Source of the DNA: Larix kaempferi
Lineage: Eukaryota; Streptophyta; Pinopsida; Pinales; Pinaceae
Length of the DNA: 64,000 nt
Direction of reading: 5' to 3'
NCBI GenBank assembly: GCA_027924585.1
Contig: BSBM01000001.1
Location: 52,072,501-52,136,500 of the forward strand
The notes under the pieces are model-generated. The model made no database searches and was not told the origin of the DNA. It was given only the letters and a program-made list of their open reading frames with translations. The position numbers and the translations under genes were made by a program. Shown piece by piece: positions 11,001-22,004 of this stretch (its first letter is position 1; each line of letters opens with the position of its first letter).

Positions 11001-12624
11001 AGCGAATCACAAAGAAGACAAATTTCCCGGTCTGAGAGATGACCTTCGTGCATTTCTTGGCAGAGATCAAGGAAATAGCACTAGGAGGGACTGCCTCGGG
11101 TATCCTGTACAATTTCCTGTTCAAAGAAATAATAACACTACGAGGCCTAGACTCATATACAATATGACGTTTCCATAAATAAGGTTGGCCCAAAAGAACA
11201 TCTGAAACTTCGAGAGGAGCAACATCACTCAATAGCTCGTCCTTGAAGGGCTTGATGCCGTATGGAAATCGGCACTGTTGGCTGACGCGGAGATCGCTTC
11301 CTTTGCGGAGCCATCCAATGGTGTAGGGTTGTGGGTGCGGCGTTGTCGACAGGGCCAGGCGCTTGACGACCTCTTCTGAGATGAGATTCTTCTGGCTACC
11401 GCTATCAACGATGAAATGCAGCGGGGTGCCTTTTACCCACATCTGTGAATGGAAGAGGCGTTCTCCTTCTTCTGGCTCGTCTGGTTCATCAGGTTGGAGC
11501 TTGGTGGTAGCAATGGTGGTACTGGGTTCCGCGTCAATGATCCGTCTTCCCCTTTCTGGTTCGGACTCAGAGTCAGAACCCGCATTTGATTCAGATGCTT
11601 TCACTTCGGCCACCAGCGACTGCTTTGAGCGGCAATCAACAGTGTTATGCCAAGGGCTCTTATGGAAGTCGCACCACTTCCCGGTATCTTTCTTTGTTTT
11701 TCCGGTGTCCTTCTTTGCTTGCGGCTTGGACTGGTTGTCCTGATACTATCCATCTTTGCTCTGTCCTTTATTCTGTGGGTTGGGGCCGCCCTTTCCTGTC
11801 TTTTGCTGTGAAGGGTTCCCAGGCCCAAATTGCCGCGTCTTTTGTTTGAGCTTCTGCTTAATTTTGACAGCATATCGGTAGGACGCGCCCAAGGAAGAGA
11901 TGTCCAGAAATTCCATTTCGGTCTGGATGTATCTATGCAAGCCACCGTGATACTTGAGCACCAGATGTCGCTCTGAATCTTTGATACCTAGCTTGGTGCG
12001 CAAGGTATGGAAGATATTTGTGAACTCTGGCACTGCTTGGTCTCTTTCTTGTCGCAGTGTGGTCCATTTGGTATACAAGTCGTCATAACTTCCAACAGGG
12101 TAGTATTGTTCCTTAATAGGATCCCTGAAGGATTCCCAAGTGGCCGTGACTGAAAATAATGAGGCTTCTTCTGTGTCCTTTTGCTCGCAGAATGTTTCCC
12201 ACCAATCTTTGACATGGGGAACGGCTTTGAGGAGTGCAAAAGTAATATTTTCTTTATTCGAAAAGTTATGGACAGAAAAATACCCTTCTAGTAGATTCAA
12301 CCACTTATCTACAGCATCTGCGTCTATCTGTCCTTCAAATATAGGGATATCGAAGTTGATTTGTACCTTGAAGGGGGCGGCGCCTCCGCTCGAGGAAGAT
12401 GCGTCGCTTGTTGGTAGTCACCGAAGGATTTGCGCGAAATTATCCATCATCTCGTTCCTCTGCTGCGTGAGGGCTTCCTCAAGCAACATTTTGATAGGAT
12501 CTCCTGTCCCGTCATCTTTCTTTTCCCCTGCCATGAGAGGTCGCTTGGGCGTGCGAGAGCTTTTGTCCTCAAGAGAAACAAGCTCGAGACCCAATTCTTT
12601 GTACCCTGACCTCATTGGGGACAT
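8064..12624 (-). pseudogene. gag-pol polyprotein of C (one frame, seven stops, one frameshift)
   Basis: A single frame starts MSPMRSGYKELG at 12624. Order: gag core (VKDWWETFCEQ, WESFRDPIKEQYYP near 12100-12200); CHHC knuckle WCDFHKSPWHNTVDC near 11650; protease FIVDSGSQKNLIS near 11390; RT ([11 protein letters not shown] near 10650, FGLTNSPATF near 10440, [11 protein letters not shown] near 10360); RNase H (EIETDASDYAVGAVL near 9915); integrase (HHCC near 9350-9240, ISMDYMSGLP near 9150, ISDRDSRFL near 8970, [10 protein letters not shown] near 8890); and a divergent chromodomain-like tail ending at 8064. In-frame stops occur at 12418, 11746, 10765, 10690, 10567, 9013 and 8929. A frameshift lies at a seven-G run (8376-8382), where six would restore the family pattern. 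Close to intact but not functional as read. Confidence 0.93.
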
Positions 12625-12649
12625 GCATTAAGACGACAAGGAGCAGACC

Positions 12650-12661
12650 GCTATGATACCA
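12650..12661 (-). other. Primer-binding site of C
   Basis: On the - strand TGGTATCATAGC, one base away from the right LTR; a one-base variant of the initiator-Met type. Confidence 0.85.
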
Positions 12662-12662
12662 C

Positions 12663-13285
12663 TGATCCAGATTTTATGAGCAGAACGAAATGAATATAGA
12701 TTATTATCAGATGCTTAACACAAAATAACAGAGATACAGTAAAACTGGTTTTCTATTCAATAAGGAAATAAGCTAGAACTGTAAAGTGCAGCGGAAAACA
12801 AGCTTGCTGGAATGGTGGCGGCTTATCTCTGAGAAGAGATGTGACGGCTGCGCTCATTTCGCAAGAAGATGGTTACAATGAGGCTCTCAAGGCCTTTTAC
12901 AATAAACAGGAATGTAAAAAACCCTAGACATCCAAAAACCTAACCCTAGGAGATGAAGCGCCAAAAGTCATGTGGGCCCCGTTTGGGTAAGTTAGTACAT
13001 CAACTTCCCGGGGTCGTAACTTTTGCATATGATCTCCGTTTGGGGCGCTCGGTAGCCCGTTGGAAAGGTCTATCCGAGATTTACAACTTTTGACTAAGGC
13101 CAAATGTATGCCAAATGCAATCATTTGGCCCCCCGAATTACCAAAAAAGGTCGTTTAGGGCCTCAAAATGGCCCCGGAAGTTCAGGACCCGAAAAACTGC
13201 TAAAAATAGTACAATACCAAAATTGCCATAAAACTGTTTTGAGCCAGTTGGAAAGGTGGGTGGCCACCAATATCCACCTGGATCA
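12663..13285 (-). repeat. 5' LTR of C (right copy)
   Basis: On the + strand TGATCCAG...CTGGATCA, 623 bp, near-identical to the left LTR. Adjacent to the PBS, hence the 5' LTR of this - strand element. Confidence 0.9.
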
Positions 13286-13340
13286 TTTTGATAGTTCATT
13301 TTTTGTTTTGAGGCCCATTTTTCACCTCAAAATTCCCCTA

Positions 13341-14059
13341 ATGACTGGCCAAGAGGCAGAGGCATGGCTTCTTGGAATGAAGAAGTATTCCAGAATGCAT
13401 GATTATTTATAAAATGAAAAGGCCAGAGTTTCCATTTACAATCTAAATGGCAGAGTTTCAATTTGGTGGGAGCACCTCATACAAATGAAGAGAATCAGTG
13501 AAAAGAGGATCAGATGGGAGCGGTTTTAAATGTACTTCTAGAAGAAATACCTATCATATAGGTATTATGACAACAAGAGGAAAAAGTTCAATGAACTTAG
13601 GTTGGGATATAATTCCATGGAAGAACATGTCCATAATTTTTTGGAACTTTTAAGGTATGTGGATTACATCAGGGATGAAAGGGTAAAGATCCAATTTTTC
13701 CCTGGTAGTCTACCTCAAAATTTCAGAGATAGGATTGAGTTTGTTAATCCACCAAGTCTAGATGAAGCCATTAGGATGGAAATGCATTGCTATGAGCAGA
13801 GCAAAGGTAAGTCAAAGGTTCAACCATCATGGAAATGAAATCCCAATGGAAGGTTTGATCAAAGAAAAATTGGATTCAATCCACCATTCAAAAACCAACC
13901 AAGGAATTTTCCATCGGACCAACAAGCAAGAAGTGGAAACAAACCAGCAGTGGCAGCAGAAAGAGCACCAAAAGGGCCACTTCAATGTTGGGGATGTGGA
14001 GGAAACCATGTGCTTAGAGAATGTCCACATCAAAGGGAGAATCCTAGAAGTTTTCGCAA
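13341..14059 (+). pseudogene. gag, C-terminal part with zinc knuckle (element A)
   Basis: Continues gag of A after the TIR transposon: MTGQEAEAWLLGMKKYS at 13341, SIWWEHLIQMKRISEKRIRWE near 13460, HVHNFLELLRYVDYI near 13630, LPQNFRDRIEF near 13710. A frame change precedes the knuckle CWGCGGNHVLREC (13986-14024), a standard C-x2-C-x4-H-x4-C nucleic-acid-binding motif. Stops near 13410 and 13527 break it. Gag would form the particle and the knuckle would bind element RNA. Confidence 0.85.
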
Positions 14060-14767
14060 CTTAGAAGGAGTAGATACAATGTAGGATATGGCAAGGGAAA
14101 CGCCTCGAATCTATGCAACATTGGATGATCATCACGAAAACCATTAATCAATAGTGGTGGAAGTTGAAGGTAAGATTGCTAAGAAATCTATTTTTGTTTT
14201 GATTGGATCTCATAGTTATGTGTCTCCTAAGGTGGTTGAAGGTTTTTCTCTTAGCAAAGTGAAGCATAGTAATTATTGGCTAGTTCAATTACCCACACGT
14301 ACCAAGAGAAAGGTGAGTGAAGTAGTGATGGACTGCCCCATAGAATTGAATGGAATCCTCACAAAGAAAAATTTGAATGTCCTACCATTAGGATATTATG
14401 ATTCCCTAATGGGAATGGATTGGTTGGAAAGGAATAGAGACAAGATAGTTTGGTTGAAAAGGTGCTTGAATGCATTGATGAAGAGGGAAGACCCAAAATG
14501 GTAAAAGGAATTCCCAAGCAAGTTTCAGTAAGGCAGATTTCAACCCTGCAGTTGAAAACATTTTATAAGAAGGGTTTCCAATTATATGCAGTTCACATAT
14601 CCGATTCATCAGAGGACAAGGGACCAAGGATAGAAGAATTTCAGCTGTTGCGGGAGTTCAAAGATGCGTTTCCAGATGAAGTGCCAGGACTGCCACCAAA
14701 CAGAGATAATGATTTTTCCATCAAATCTTGTTCTAGGGGAAGCAACAATTTCCAAAGCTCCTTATAG
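14060..14767 (+). pseudogene. Aspartic protease region and linker to RT (element A)
   Basis: IFVLIGSHSYVSPKVVEGF at about 14190 aligns with the usual LIDSGxxHSYVS active site of Tekay-like proteases, but the catalytic Asp-Ser pair is absent, so it could not cut. PLGYYDSLMGMDWLERN near 14390 is the typical protease end. The linker reads RQISTLQLKTFYKKGFQLYAV near 14540 and LLREFKDAFPDEVPGLPPNR near 14650, the usual lead into RT. A frameshift lies near 14460. Confidence 0.8.
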
Positions 14768-14906
14768 AATGATCACACCAGATTTGGTAGAGCTGAACAT
14801 GGAGCTGCAATAATTAATGGAAAAGGAGTATATCATATCGAGTGTATCTCCTTGGGGAGCACAGGTGTTATTTGTCAAGAAAAATGATGGGACTTTAAGG
14901 CTGTGT
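14768..14906 (+). pseudogene. Reverse transcriptase, N-terminal fragment (element A)
   Basis: Reads [20 protein letters not shown] then KNDGTLRLC, the first conserved blocks of gypsy RT. It is cut at 14906 by insertion of F. The next residues of the same block (CIDYRKLNK) resume at 37953, which dates F as later than A. Confidence 0.85.
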
Positions 14907-15008
14907 TGTAATGTCCCCATCTCTGGTAAAAGTTTTATTTACTCAATTTATGTCTAGATTACATGGCGACACTATATATAACCTAAACTAGTTCCCACAA
15001 TGAAACCT

Positions 15009-16776
15009 GGTAATTTCCCTTTTTTGAAATTTACTAAAATGGTGAAATTTTCAACTTTTTTCACTAGTTCAACCTTTGACTAGTCTTGGGTTCTTGACCT
15101 CCAAATGGATCCAAATGATCCCAAATTGTCACAGAAGGTGTATGAATGGTTTTAGTACAAAAATATGAGGTTCAAGGATGCTTTATACTCTTCAATAGGT
15201 TTCTGCTACTCTCCTTTAAAATCTGGCCAAAGTAGAGATCTTGATTAGCAATTTGGGGTTCAAATCCCCCTAGGGTAAGTGCTGAAGATGGCTCTCAAAA
15301 TGTTACTGAACCCTCTCAAAATTCTGGACAGGGGAAGGGAAAATAAAGGTAACATCAATAGGGTCTCATATACATATCCATTCAATTTATTAGGTCTTCT
15401 ACAACACTCTCAAAATCAGAAGAAAAATACTAGTTTCAACCTTGGGGGAAATGATAGGCAATATTCTCCAAATGCTTTAAAAATGAACAATAAGACTCCC
15501 AAAGCTTATGCACTGAATATGAAACTTTTAGAAAAGATAAATAACAGTCCATACATCATTAATCCATCAATAGTTAACTGGTCCATTCGAATACATCAAC
15601 ACATTATTGGCATACATCAACATAGTGGGGAAATTGGCACTATTTTCTCATTAATAATCAGATTTACAAATTTTCACTTGGAATATCGACCTGAAGCTGT
15701 TATGACTATTAAGAACAGAGAATTTACATCATATTATAAAATAATGGGGCATTAGAAGCTCACCCAAAGAGAACAATAGCTCACCCAATGCGCCTCTCCT
15801 CAAGGATCATGAATATGCCAAGAAAACTGGAAATCGTTGGAGGAGTGAGCTGAAATAAGAGTGACCACGAGCTACCCTGTAGCTTACACCTGCACAAAAG
15901 GATTCCATTGAATCTCTCATGAAAGGTCTGAATGGCCTTTCCCACAACCAACTAGGATGGGAATCGTTCAACCTCAAAATTGGCTAAGGCAAGTAGAGAA
16001 GCACTCCACTAGCTCTCTTCACAAATGCAAATCTTGAAAATGATAAAAATACTCTTTCTTACTTCATCCCTATATTTTATAAACATCCTTAGTCTTCTAA
16101 GGTTACAATTCCATCCAATATTCCAAGCCAATTCGAATTAAGGAGTGATTAAAGTTTTGCCACATGTCTTCCACTTCCTAGCCTTCCACCTTCCACCAAT
16201 TCGAGTAGGCATATCTTGGCATTCTCTAACTCCCTTGAGCACTCAATTAGATGTTATTTTTAGGTATGACATGTCATATTGTTTATATGTCATCTCCCAA
16301 GTCTACAATTTTTCATAGGTGTCATAGCATCTTCATCATTGTTGTTATAGATGTTAGGGAATCTAGCTCAAGTGTCCAAGAACCTCTCATTTGAGTCTTC
16401 CTCTTCCATGGGAGTTGCACTTCCATCCAAATTCGACCTATGATGCACATTTACAATTGTATGAGCCTTCCAACTCATCCCAAGAACATTATACTTCCCA
16501 TGGATTTGAAATTGCAAGAGGAGGATGCCATGTGGCATAGAAATTCTAGCTTGTGTGGGTCCCACAACCTTCATGTCACTTCAGGATCAATTGCCATTTG
16601 ATTTTCCCTTCTATTTATTTATTTATCTCCTTTATTAAATATTTATGCTATTTTAATGTCAAAACATCATTTATTAGCACCCTTATTCCAAATTGCAATG
16701 TCTCCATCCAACCTAGGGAACTAGTAGGATTGGTGGAATTTTCCTATCATGAATTTAATTGAATGGGGGCATTACA
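15009..16776 (-). repeat. 3' LTR of D (left copy)
   Basis: On the + strand it starts GGTAATTTCCC (TG changed to GG) and ends GGGGGCATTACA, 1768 bp. Collinear with 31556-33324 with many substitutions. Both copies contain a long open frame on the strand opposite to the element (here 15279-15755). Confidence 0.88.
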
Positions 16777-19700
16777 GTCCTCCCCACCCAAGAATGCTTG
16801 TCCTCAAGAAATTTTAGATTTGGATGATACAAAATTTGCTCCTCTTCCCATGTGGCATTTTCATTTGAAAGATCCTTCGATTGTACTAAGTACTCTTTGA
16901 TAGTTCTGCTCCTTAATCTCCTTTCGCTTGTCTTCAAATTTTTTTATGGAACAAGTATGAGATGACCTTCATCATCCAAGGGAAGAAGTGTTTTTGAAAT
17001 GACAATTTTCTGACCAATAGCCTTCTTAAGGCATGAAACATGGAATACATTGTGGATTTTACTTCCTTCTGGAAGTTCTAACTCATATGCTACTTCCCCA
17101 ACCTTCCAAACTACCTTGTATGGGCCATATTATCTTGGTTTTAGCTTTTCTTCTCCCTTCTTTTTCAAGGATGTTTGTTATATGGCTGCAACCTCAATAT
17201 ACCAAATCATTTACTTAAAAGGTCCTTTCTACCCTATGTGTATATGCATAATGTTTTTGCTGATTTTGGGCAACCTGCAAGTTGTCTTTCAAAAGCTTTA
17301 AAATTTCTTGTCTCTCTTCCACCCAATCTTTAGCTTTTGGGGCTCTACTATCACTAGATATAATATCAACAAAAGTGAGTGCATCATAACCATATATTGC
17401 TTTGAAAGAATACATTCCTATTGACATATGAAAGGTGATGTTGTAGCAAAAATCACCCAAGTGTAGCCATTTTCTCCATGCTTTTTGCTACTCTCCCACA
17501 TAGTTCCTTAGGTACCCTTCCAACCATTGGTTCACCCTCTCTGTTTGGCCATCAGTTTGTGGATGATAGATTATACTTGGAGTCAATTGAGTGCCCAACA
17601 ATCTGAAAATTTATTGTCAAAAAGAACCCATGAATCTACTATCTCTATCACTTACAATGCTCTTGGGGATCCCATTTAATTTGAAGATCTCTTTAAACAA
17701 AATGTCAGCCACTTGTGCAACACTAAAAGATGATGTAACAACAAAGAAATGAGAAAATTTGGTCAACATATCTACTACCACATATATGCAATCATTTCCC
17801 AAATATTTGGGAAAACCTATGATGAAGTCCATTGAAATACTCTCTCATTTTTGTTCCAGAATGGGCAATGGTTGCAATAAACCAGCTGGGCATGTAAGTT
17901 CAGATTTGTTTTCCTGACATACCTTACATTCATTCACATATTTCAGAACATCTTCTTTCATCCCCTTCCAAAAAAAACCTTTTCCTTAATTGCCTATAAG
18001 TTTTGAAGATCCTTGGATGGCCAGCTAGTGGGGAATCAAGTGCTTCTTGCAAAATCTTGTACTTGAGTTTTGAATTTTGAACCAAATGAATTCTTCCCAT
18101 ATAATATATCAACCCATTCAAAATCTTGTAGTTATCATCCCCTTTGACCCCATCTAATACAACACAAGAAAAATTATCTTTGGCATACTCAACCATTAGC
18201 ATCTTTTTCCAATCCTTTTCAATGTCCATGAGAGAAAAATAAGGCCTTCTAGAGAATGCATCTGCTACAATTTTATTATTCCCTTTCACATATTCAATAT
18301 CAAAATCAAAATCTTGGATCTTGATTACCCACTTTTGTTGCCTTTCATTGAGATCATTTTGGGTGAGGAAGTGCCTTAGACTATTGTGATCAGTTTTCAC
18401 CATAAACTTGTTTCTCACCAAGTATTGTCTAAACTTGGCCAATGCATTCATGATGGCCAACATTTCTTTGTCATAGATGGAGTAAAGTTTTTCATGTGGC
18501 TGCAACGTTCTTCTCTCAAAGGATATAGGGTGTTGGCCTTGCTTTAGGACAACCCCTATCCCTTCACCTGAAGCATCACATTCCAAAACAAAAGGTTTAG
18601 TAAAATCATGTAATGCAAGTATTCGACAGCTAATCATTACCTCTTTAATTTTTTGGAAGGCCTTTTCAGCCTCTTTATCCCACTTGAAAGCATATTTATT
18701 TGACAAATCAGTGAGTGGAGAAGTCAACTTGGAGAACCCTTTCACAAACTTCCTATAATAGGTGCATATTCCAATTAAGCCTCTTAATTCTGTGATGTTT
18801 TTTGGAGATGGCAATTCAAGGATAGCCCTTATATTTTACATGTGCACTTTCACTCCTTCTTGTCCAATAATGTACTCAAGATCCAAGAGTTTCTTCATCC
18901 CAAATTCACATTTAGACAACTTAGCAAATAAGGACTGTTCATGCAAAAATTTTAGCACAACCTCTAAATGATGCAAATGCTCTTCCCAAGTTTTGTTGTA
19001 AATGAGAATGTCATCAAAGAAAACCAAAACAAATTTTCTGAGCCGCTTGAAAAATATCCTATTCATGCATGCTTGGAATGTGGCTAGAGCATTAGTTAAC
19101 CCAAAAGGCATAACAAGAAACTCAAAGTGGCCATAGTGGCATCTAAAAGCAGTCTTTTTCACATCTTCTTCCTTCATTCGAAATTGATGGTAACCTGATG
19201 TAAGATCAATTTTGGAGAAATATTTTGCCCCAAATCCATCATTCATGAGCTCATCAATTCTAGGGATATTATGCCTATTCTTGATAATCTTCTTGTTCAA
19301 ATCTCTAAAGTCTATGCACATCCTCAAGGTTCCATCTTTTTTCTTCACCAACACAACTGAAGAAGCATAAGGGCTAGAGCTTGGTCTAATGAGTCCCAAC
19401 CCTAGGAGTTCTTGGATGGCCTTTTCAATTTCATCTCTGAATTTTTTTGGATGTCTATAGGGTGGTATTTGGATGGATGAAGTACCCTCCTCCAAAACAA
19501 TGTTGTGATCAACCCTCTATCAGGTTGTCTACCATGTGGAATATCTCCAAAGACATTTTAATATTTTGTAGGAGTTACTCTATCTCCTTTGGGTGTTCAA
19601 CAACCTTTATGTTTGGCTTGGGAGAGGTGATGAAACATTCAGCATCCCATTCTATGTATCCATGCCTCAATATGGATCTCATACTATGGGAGGTCACTAC

Positions 19701-20918
19701 TTGATTCAGATAGGTGTGTTGCCCTCTCACAACCCTTAGTATTCCTTTCGAATCTTGGAATTTCATTTTAGGAATTTGATAGTTCATTGTATGCTCCCCT
19801 AAAGAGTACAACCATTGCACTCCCAAAACTACATTACTATTAGCAACATCAACCACATCAAATCTATCAAAAAAGTATAGTTACCTATGGTGATTTGCAG
19901 CTTTGGAACCCATGTTTTTCACTCCATAGTGTTGTGACCTGGAATGAAAACTATGAAGCCATCGAATGGTTCAGTAGGTATCTTCCTTCTCTCCACCATG
20001 TATTCATAAATGAAGTTATGTGTGGCTCCTCCATATACCAAAACCGAGGCCCTTTGTCCTAGTACCACACCCTTGCATCGAATAGTGTGATAATGAGGCA
20101 CTGCTGAAAGTACTGCCATTCTTACTTTGTCAGGTGAGGGATGATTTTCTTCTTGTTTCCCTTCTTCTGATGTATCATATCCCTCTTATTGATATGAAAT
20201 ATGTCCTCTTCCTCCATACCCCCTTCATACTCATCATTATCATAAAACACTTCAATGTATTGAGCTTTTCCCTTAGTACATTTATGCCCAGGTGCCCATG
20301 GTTGAAAGCATGTGTAGCACACTTTTTCTTCTTCTAAGTTATTCCCTATTTAGTCCCTCTTTCTTATTCTTTTCAAATGCATCCCTTTTCCAAAGATTCT
20401 TTTCAAATGAATCTCTTTGCCAAGGATTCTTTTCAAATCTGAAGTTAGGCTTGGGAGGGAACCTTGTTCTAGGAAGCACATCTTGGAGATCTCTAGTCAA
20501 GCTCATAGCATCCTTTAATGTAGTTGGTTTGTGGGATTTAACTAAACCTTTTAAGGGTTCAACCAAACCTTTAGTGAACATAAATACTAACCTTCCCATA
20601 GATAAATCATCCACCTTGACTGATAATTTTTGAAATTCCATGATATAATCAGTAGGAGTTCCCACTTGCTTCAATTGGGTAGTTATTTGAAATGTAATTA
20701 TGGGTCCTTTTGCTCAAATATCTCTAATACCCTGTCAACAAATTCTCCATAGGTAGTAACCCGATCATGCCCCAAATTTTTCATACCATGGAACCACCAT
20801 TCATTTGCATCTCCTTCTAGATGAAAAATAACCATTTTTAAGGCATCTTATTCCACCATAGGATTTAGCTGAAAATACACATCTAGTTTTTGCACCCAAG
20901 TGTTAGCAGAACTTTGAG
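16755..20918 (-). pseudogene. gag C-terminal part and pol of D
   Basis: Reading down the - strand: gag end (STPTDYIMEFQKLSVKVDDLS-like region, 20339-20674), knuckle CYTCFQPWAPGHKC near 20300, protease region (NSNVVLGVQWLYSLGEHTMN near 19820), RT (RMCIDFRDLNKK near 19320, FGLTNALATFQ near 19100, FFDDILIYNKTWEEH near 19010), RNase H (LECDASGEGIGVVLKQG near 18580, KTDHNSLRHFL near 18390), integrase (HRRF/CSEICE zone near 17940, MDFIIGFPKYLGND near 17820, IVSDRDSRFMGSF near 17630, [14 protein letters not shown] near 17550) and chromodomain (RSRTIKEYLVQSKDLSNENA near 16890). Multiple frameshifts (for example near 18840, 17940 and 17215). Element E interrupts gag at 20922. Certain as a gypsy pol, inactive. 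Confidence 0.92.
16777..16789 (-). other. Polypurine tract of D
   Basis: On the - strand GGGTGGGGAGGAC directly precedes the LTR start TGTAATGCCCCC. Confidence 0.8.
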
Positions 20919-20922
20919 AGGA

Positions 20923-21989
20923 TATAGGGTCCTTCAAGTTTGAGCAAGATTTTTTTTTTCACTTCTATTTTTCTTCTTTTCTCTTAACAATAAAATAATG
21001 AATATTATTTTTTAGTATTTGTCTTTTAATTTAAAGTCACCTGAATTTATCTTTGATGAGTTTTCAATTTCTTTATTTAAATAACATTATCTTTTTCTTG
21101 TCCAGGTGTCTCTTCGGCAGGCCCTTTCGACAGTTTCATTTCTTCCTTCTTATGGGGAGTACTGCGTAGCGACCGGGAATTGTTACCACGATATCTCAAC
21201 TACGCTTCTTGGAGACTAAGGGATGTTGAGGGATAAGGCTCTCCTTATTGCACACCCCTCAACTCATCGTATGCGACCAAATCATTATGGCCTTTCCCGT
21301 ACGGCATACGCTTCCCCAGGTGAGCTGAAACGGCTTCAACCGTGCGTGGATTGTTAATTCAGGGTCGAAAGTTAGTCGTCGTACCCCTAAGTGTTATTTC
21401 CGTTCTTACGACCCCTATAATTCCATTGTGGGTCAGTTGGTAAATCGTTTTACCTGTCACTGCACACACTCAAGCGCACATTAGTAGCGCTGCACTATAA
21501 AACATTTTTATCATTCTTTTCAGTATCTCAGTCAGTCGAGACTACTAAACATTCATCATTTTAACATTATGCTTCAGTCATTCGATCATGTTCATCATTT
21601 GTTATCTTATCTCATTCAGTCGAGTATAAAACAAATCATCATTTTTATTTCAAGTAATTTTAACATTCAACATTATGTCTCTGTCAATCAAGCATAGATC
21701 ATTTTCATTTCAAGTAATTTCAACTTTCATCATTTTCCATTCTAAAGCATTTTCACCATTTTTCATTTTCTCAGTCAGTCGAGTATATTCATCAATCATC
21801 ATTTATCTAACCATTTTCATTTAACATATAAAATTTAAAGCAATCATTCATGGTCTAAGTTTTTATAAATACGGGTCACTTCAAACCAGTGCCCTCAATA
21901 GTCAAATCAGTCGTAGGTCTCAAAATAGTCCGATCAATCATAAGTCTAAAATAATCAAATTAATCATAAGTGCTGAGGCGGGCATTAAA
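20923..21989 (-). repeat. 3' LTR of E (short copy)
   Basis: On the + strand it starts TATAGGGTCCTTCAAG (TG changed to TA) and ends GGCGGGCATTAAA, 1067 bp. It matches both ends of the right LTR but lacks the segment corresponding to about 26645-29828. The junction lies in a T-run followed by TTTTTCTTCTTTTCTCTTAA. Confidence 0.85.
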
Positions 21990-22002
21990 TACACCCCCTC
22001 TT
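21990..22002 (-). other. Polypurine tract of E
   Basis: On the - strand AAGAGGGGGTGTA precedes the LTR start. Just upstream is CTTCGGGACGAAG, also present next to the polypurine tracts of G and H. Confidence 0.8.
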
Positions 22003-22004
22003 AT

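Larger units (their letters stand above)
7446..13285 (-). mobile_element. Ty3/gypsy chromovirus 'C', structurally complete
   Basis: Two LTRs (7446-8052 and 12663-13285) bound a - strand gag-pol. The 5-bp target duplication TTTTG is perfect (7441-7445 and 13286-13290). A PBS lies just inside the right LTR and a polypurine tract just inside the left LTR. Total 5.84 kb, small for the group. It inserted into the TIR transposon that interrupts gag of A. It is one of the better preserved units here. Confidence 0.95.
5785..13340. mobile_element. Small TIR DNA transposon in gag of A (contains element C)
   Basis: The left end at 5787 (GGAAAATTTTGAGGTCTAAA) matches the reverse complement of the right end at 13338 (GGGGAATTTTGAGGTGAAAA); about 23 of 29 terminal bases agree. 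The dinucleotide TA flanks both sides (5785-5786, 13339-13340) and gag reading resumes right after. Without element C it is about 1.7 kb, AT-rich and non-coding, so non-autonomous. The superfamily is uncertain; a TA duplication would fit Tc1/mariner-like ends. Confidence 0.6.

Noticed and set aside
15254-15270. GGGGTTCAAATCCCC, like a tRNA T arm (also in the other LTR of D near 31802)
   Set aside because: No D arm, anticodon arm or acceptor stem can be drawn around it; only a short hairpin in the LTR.
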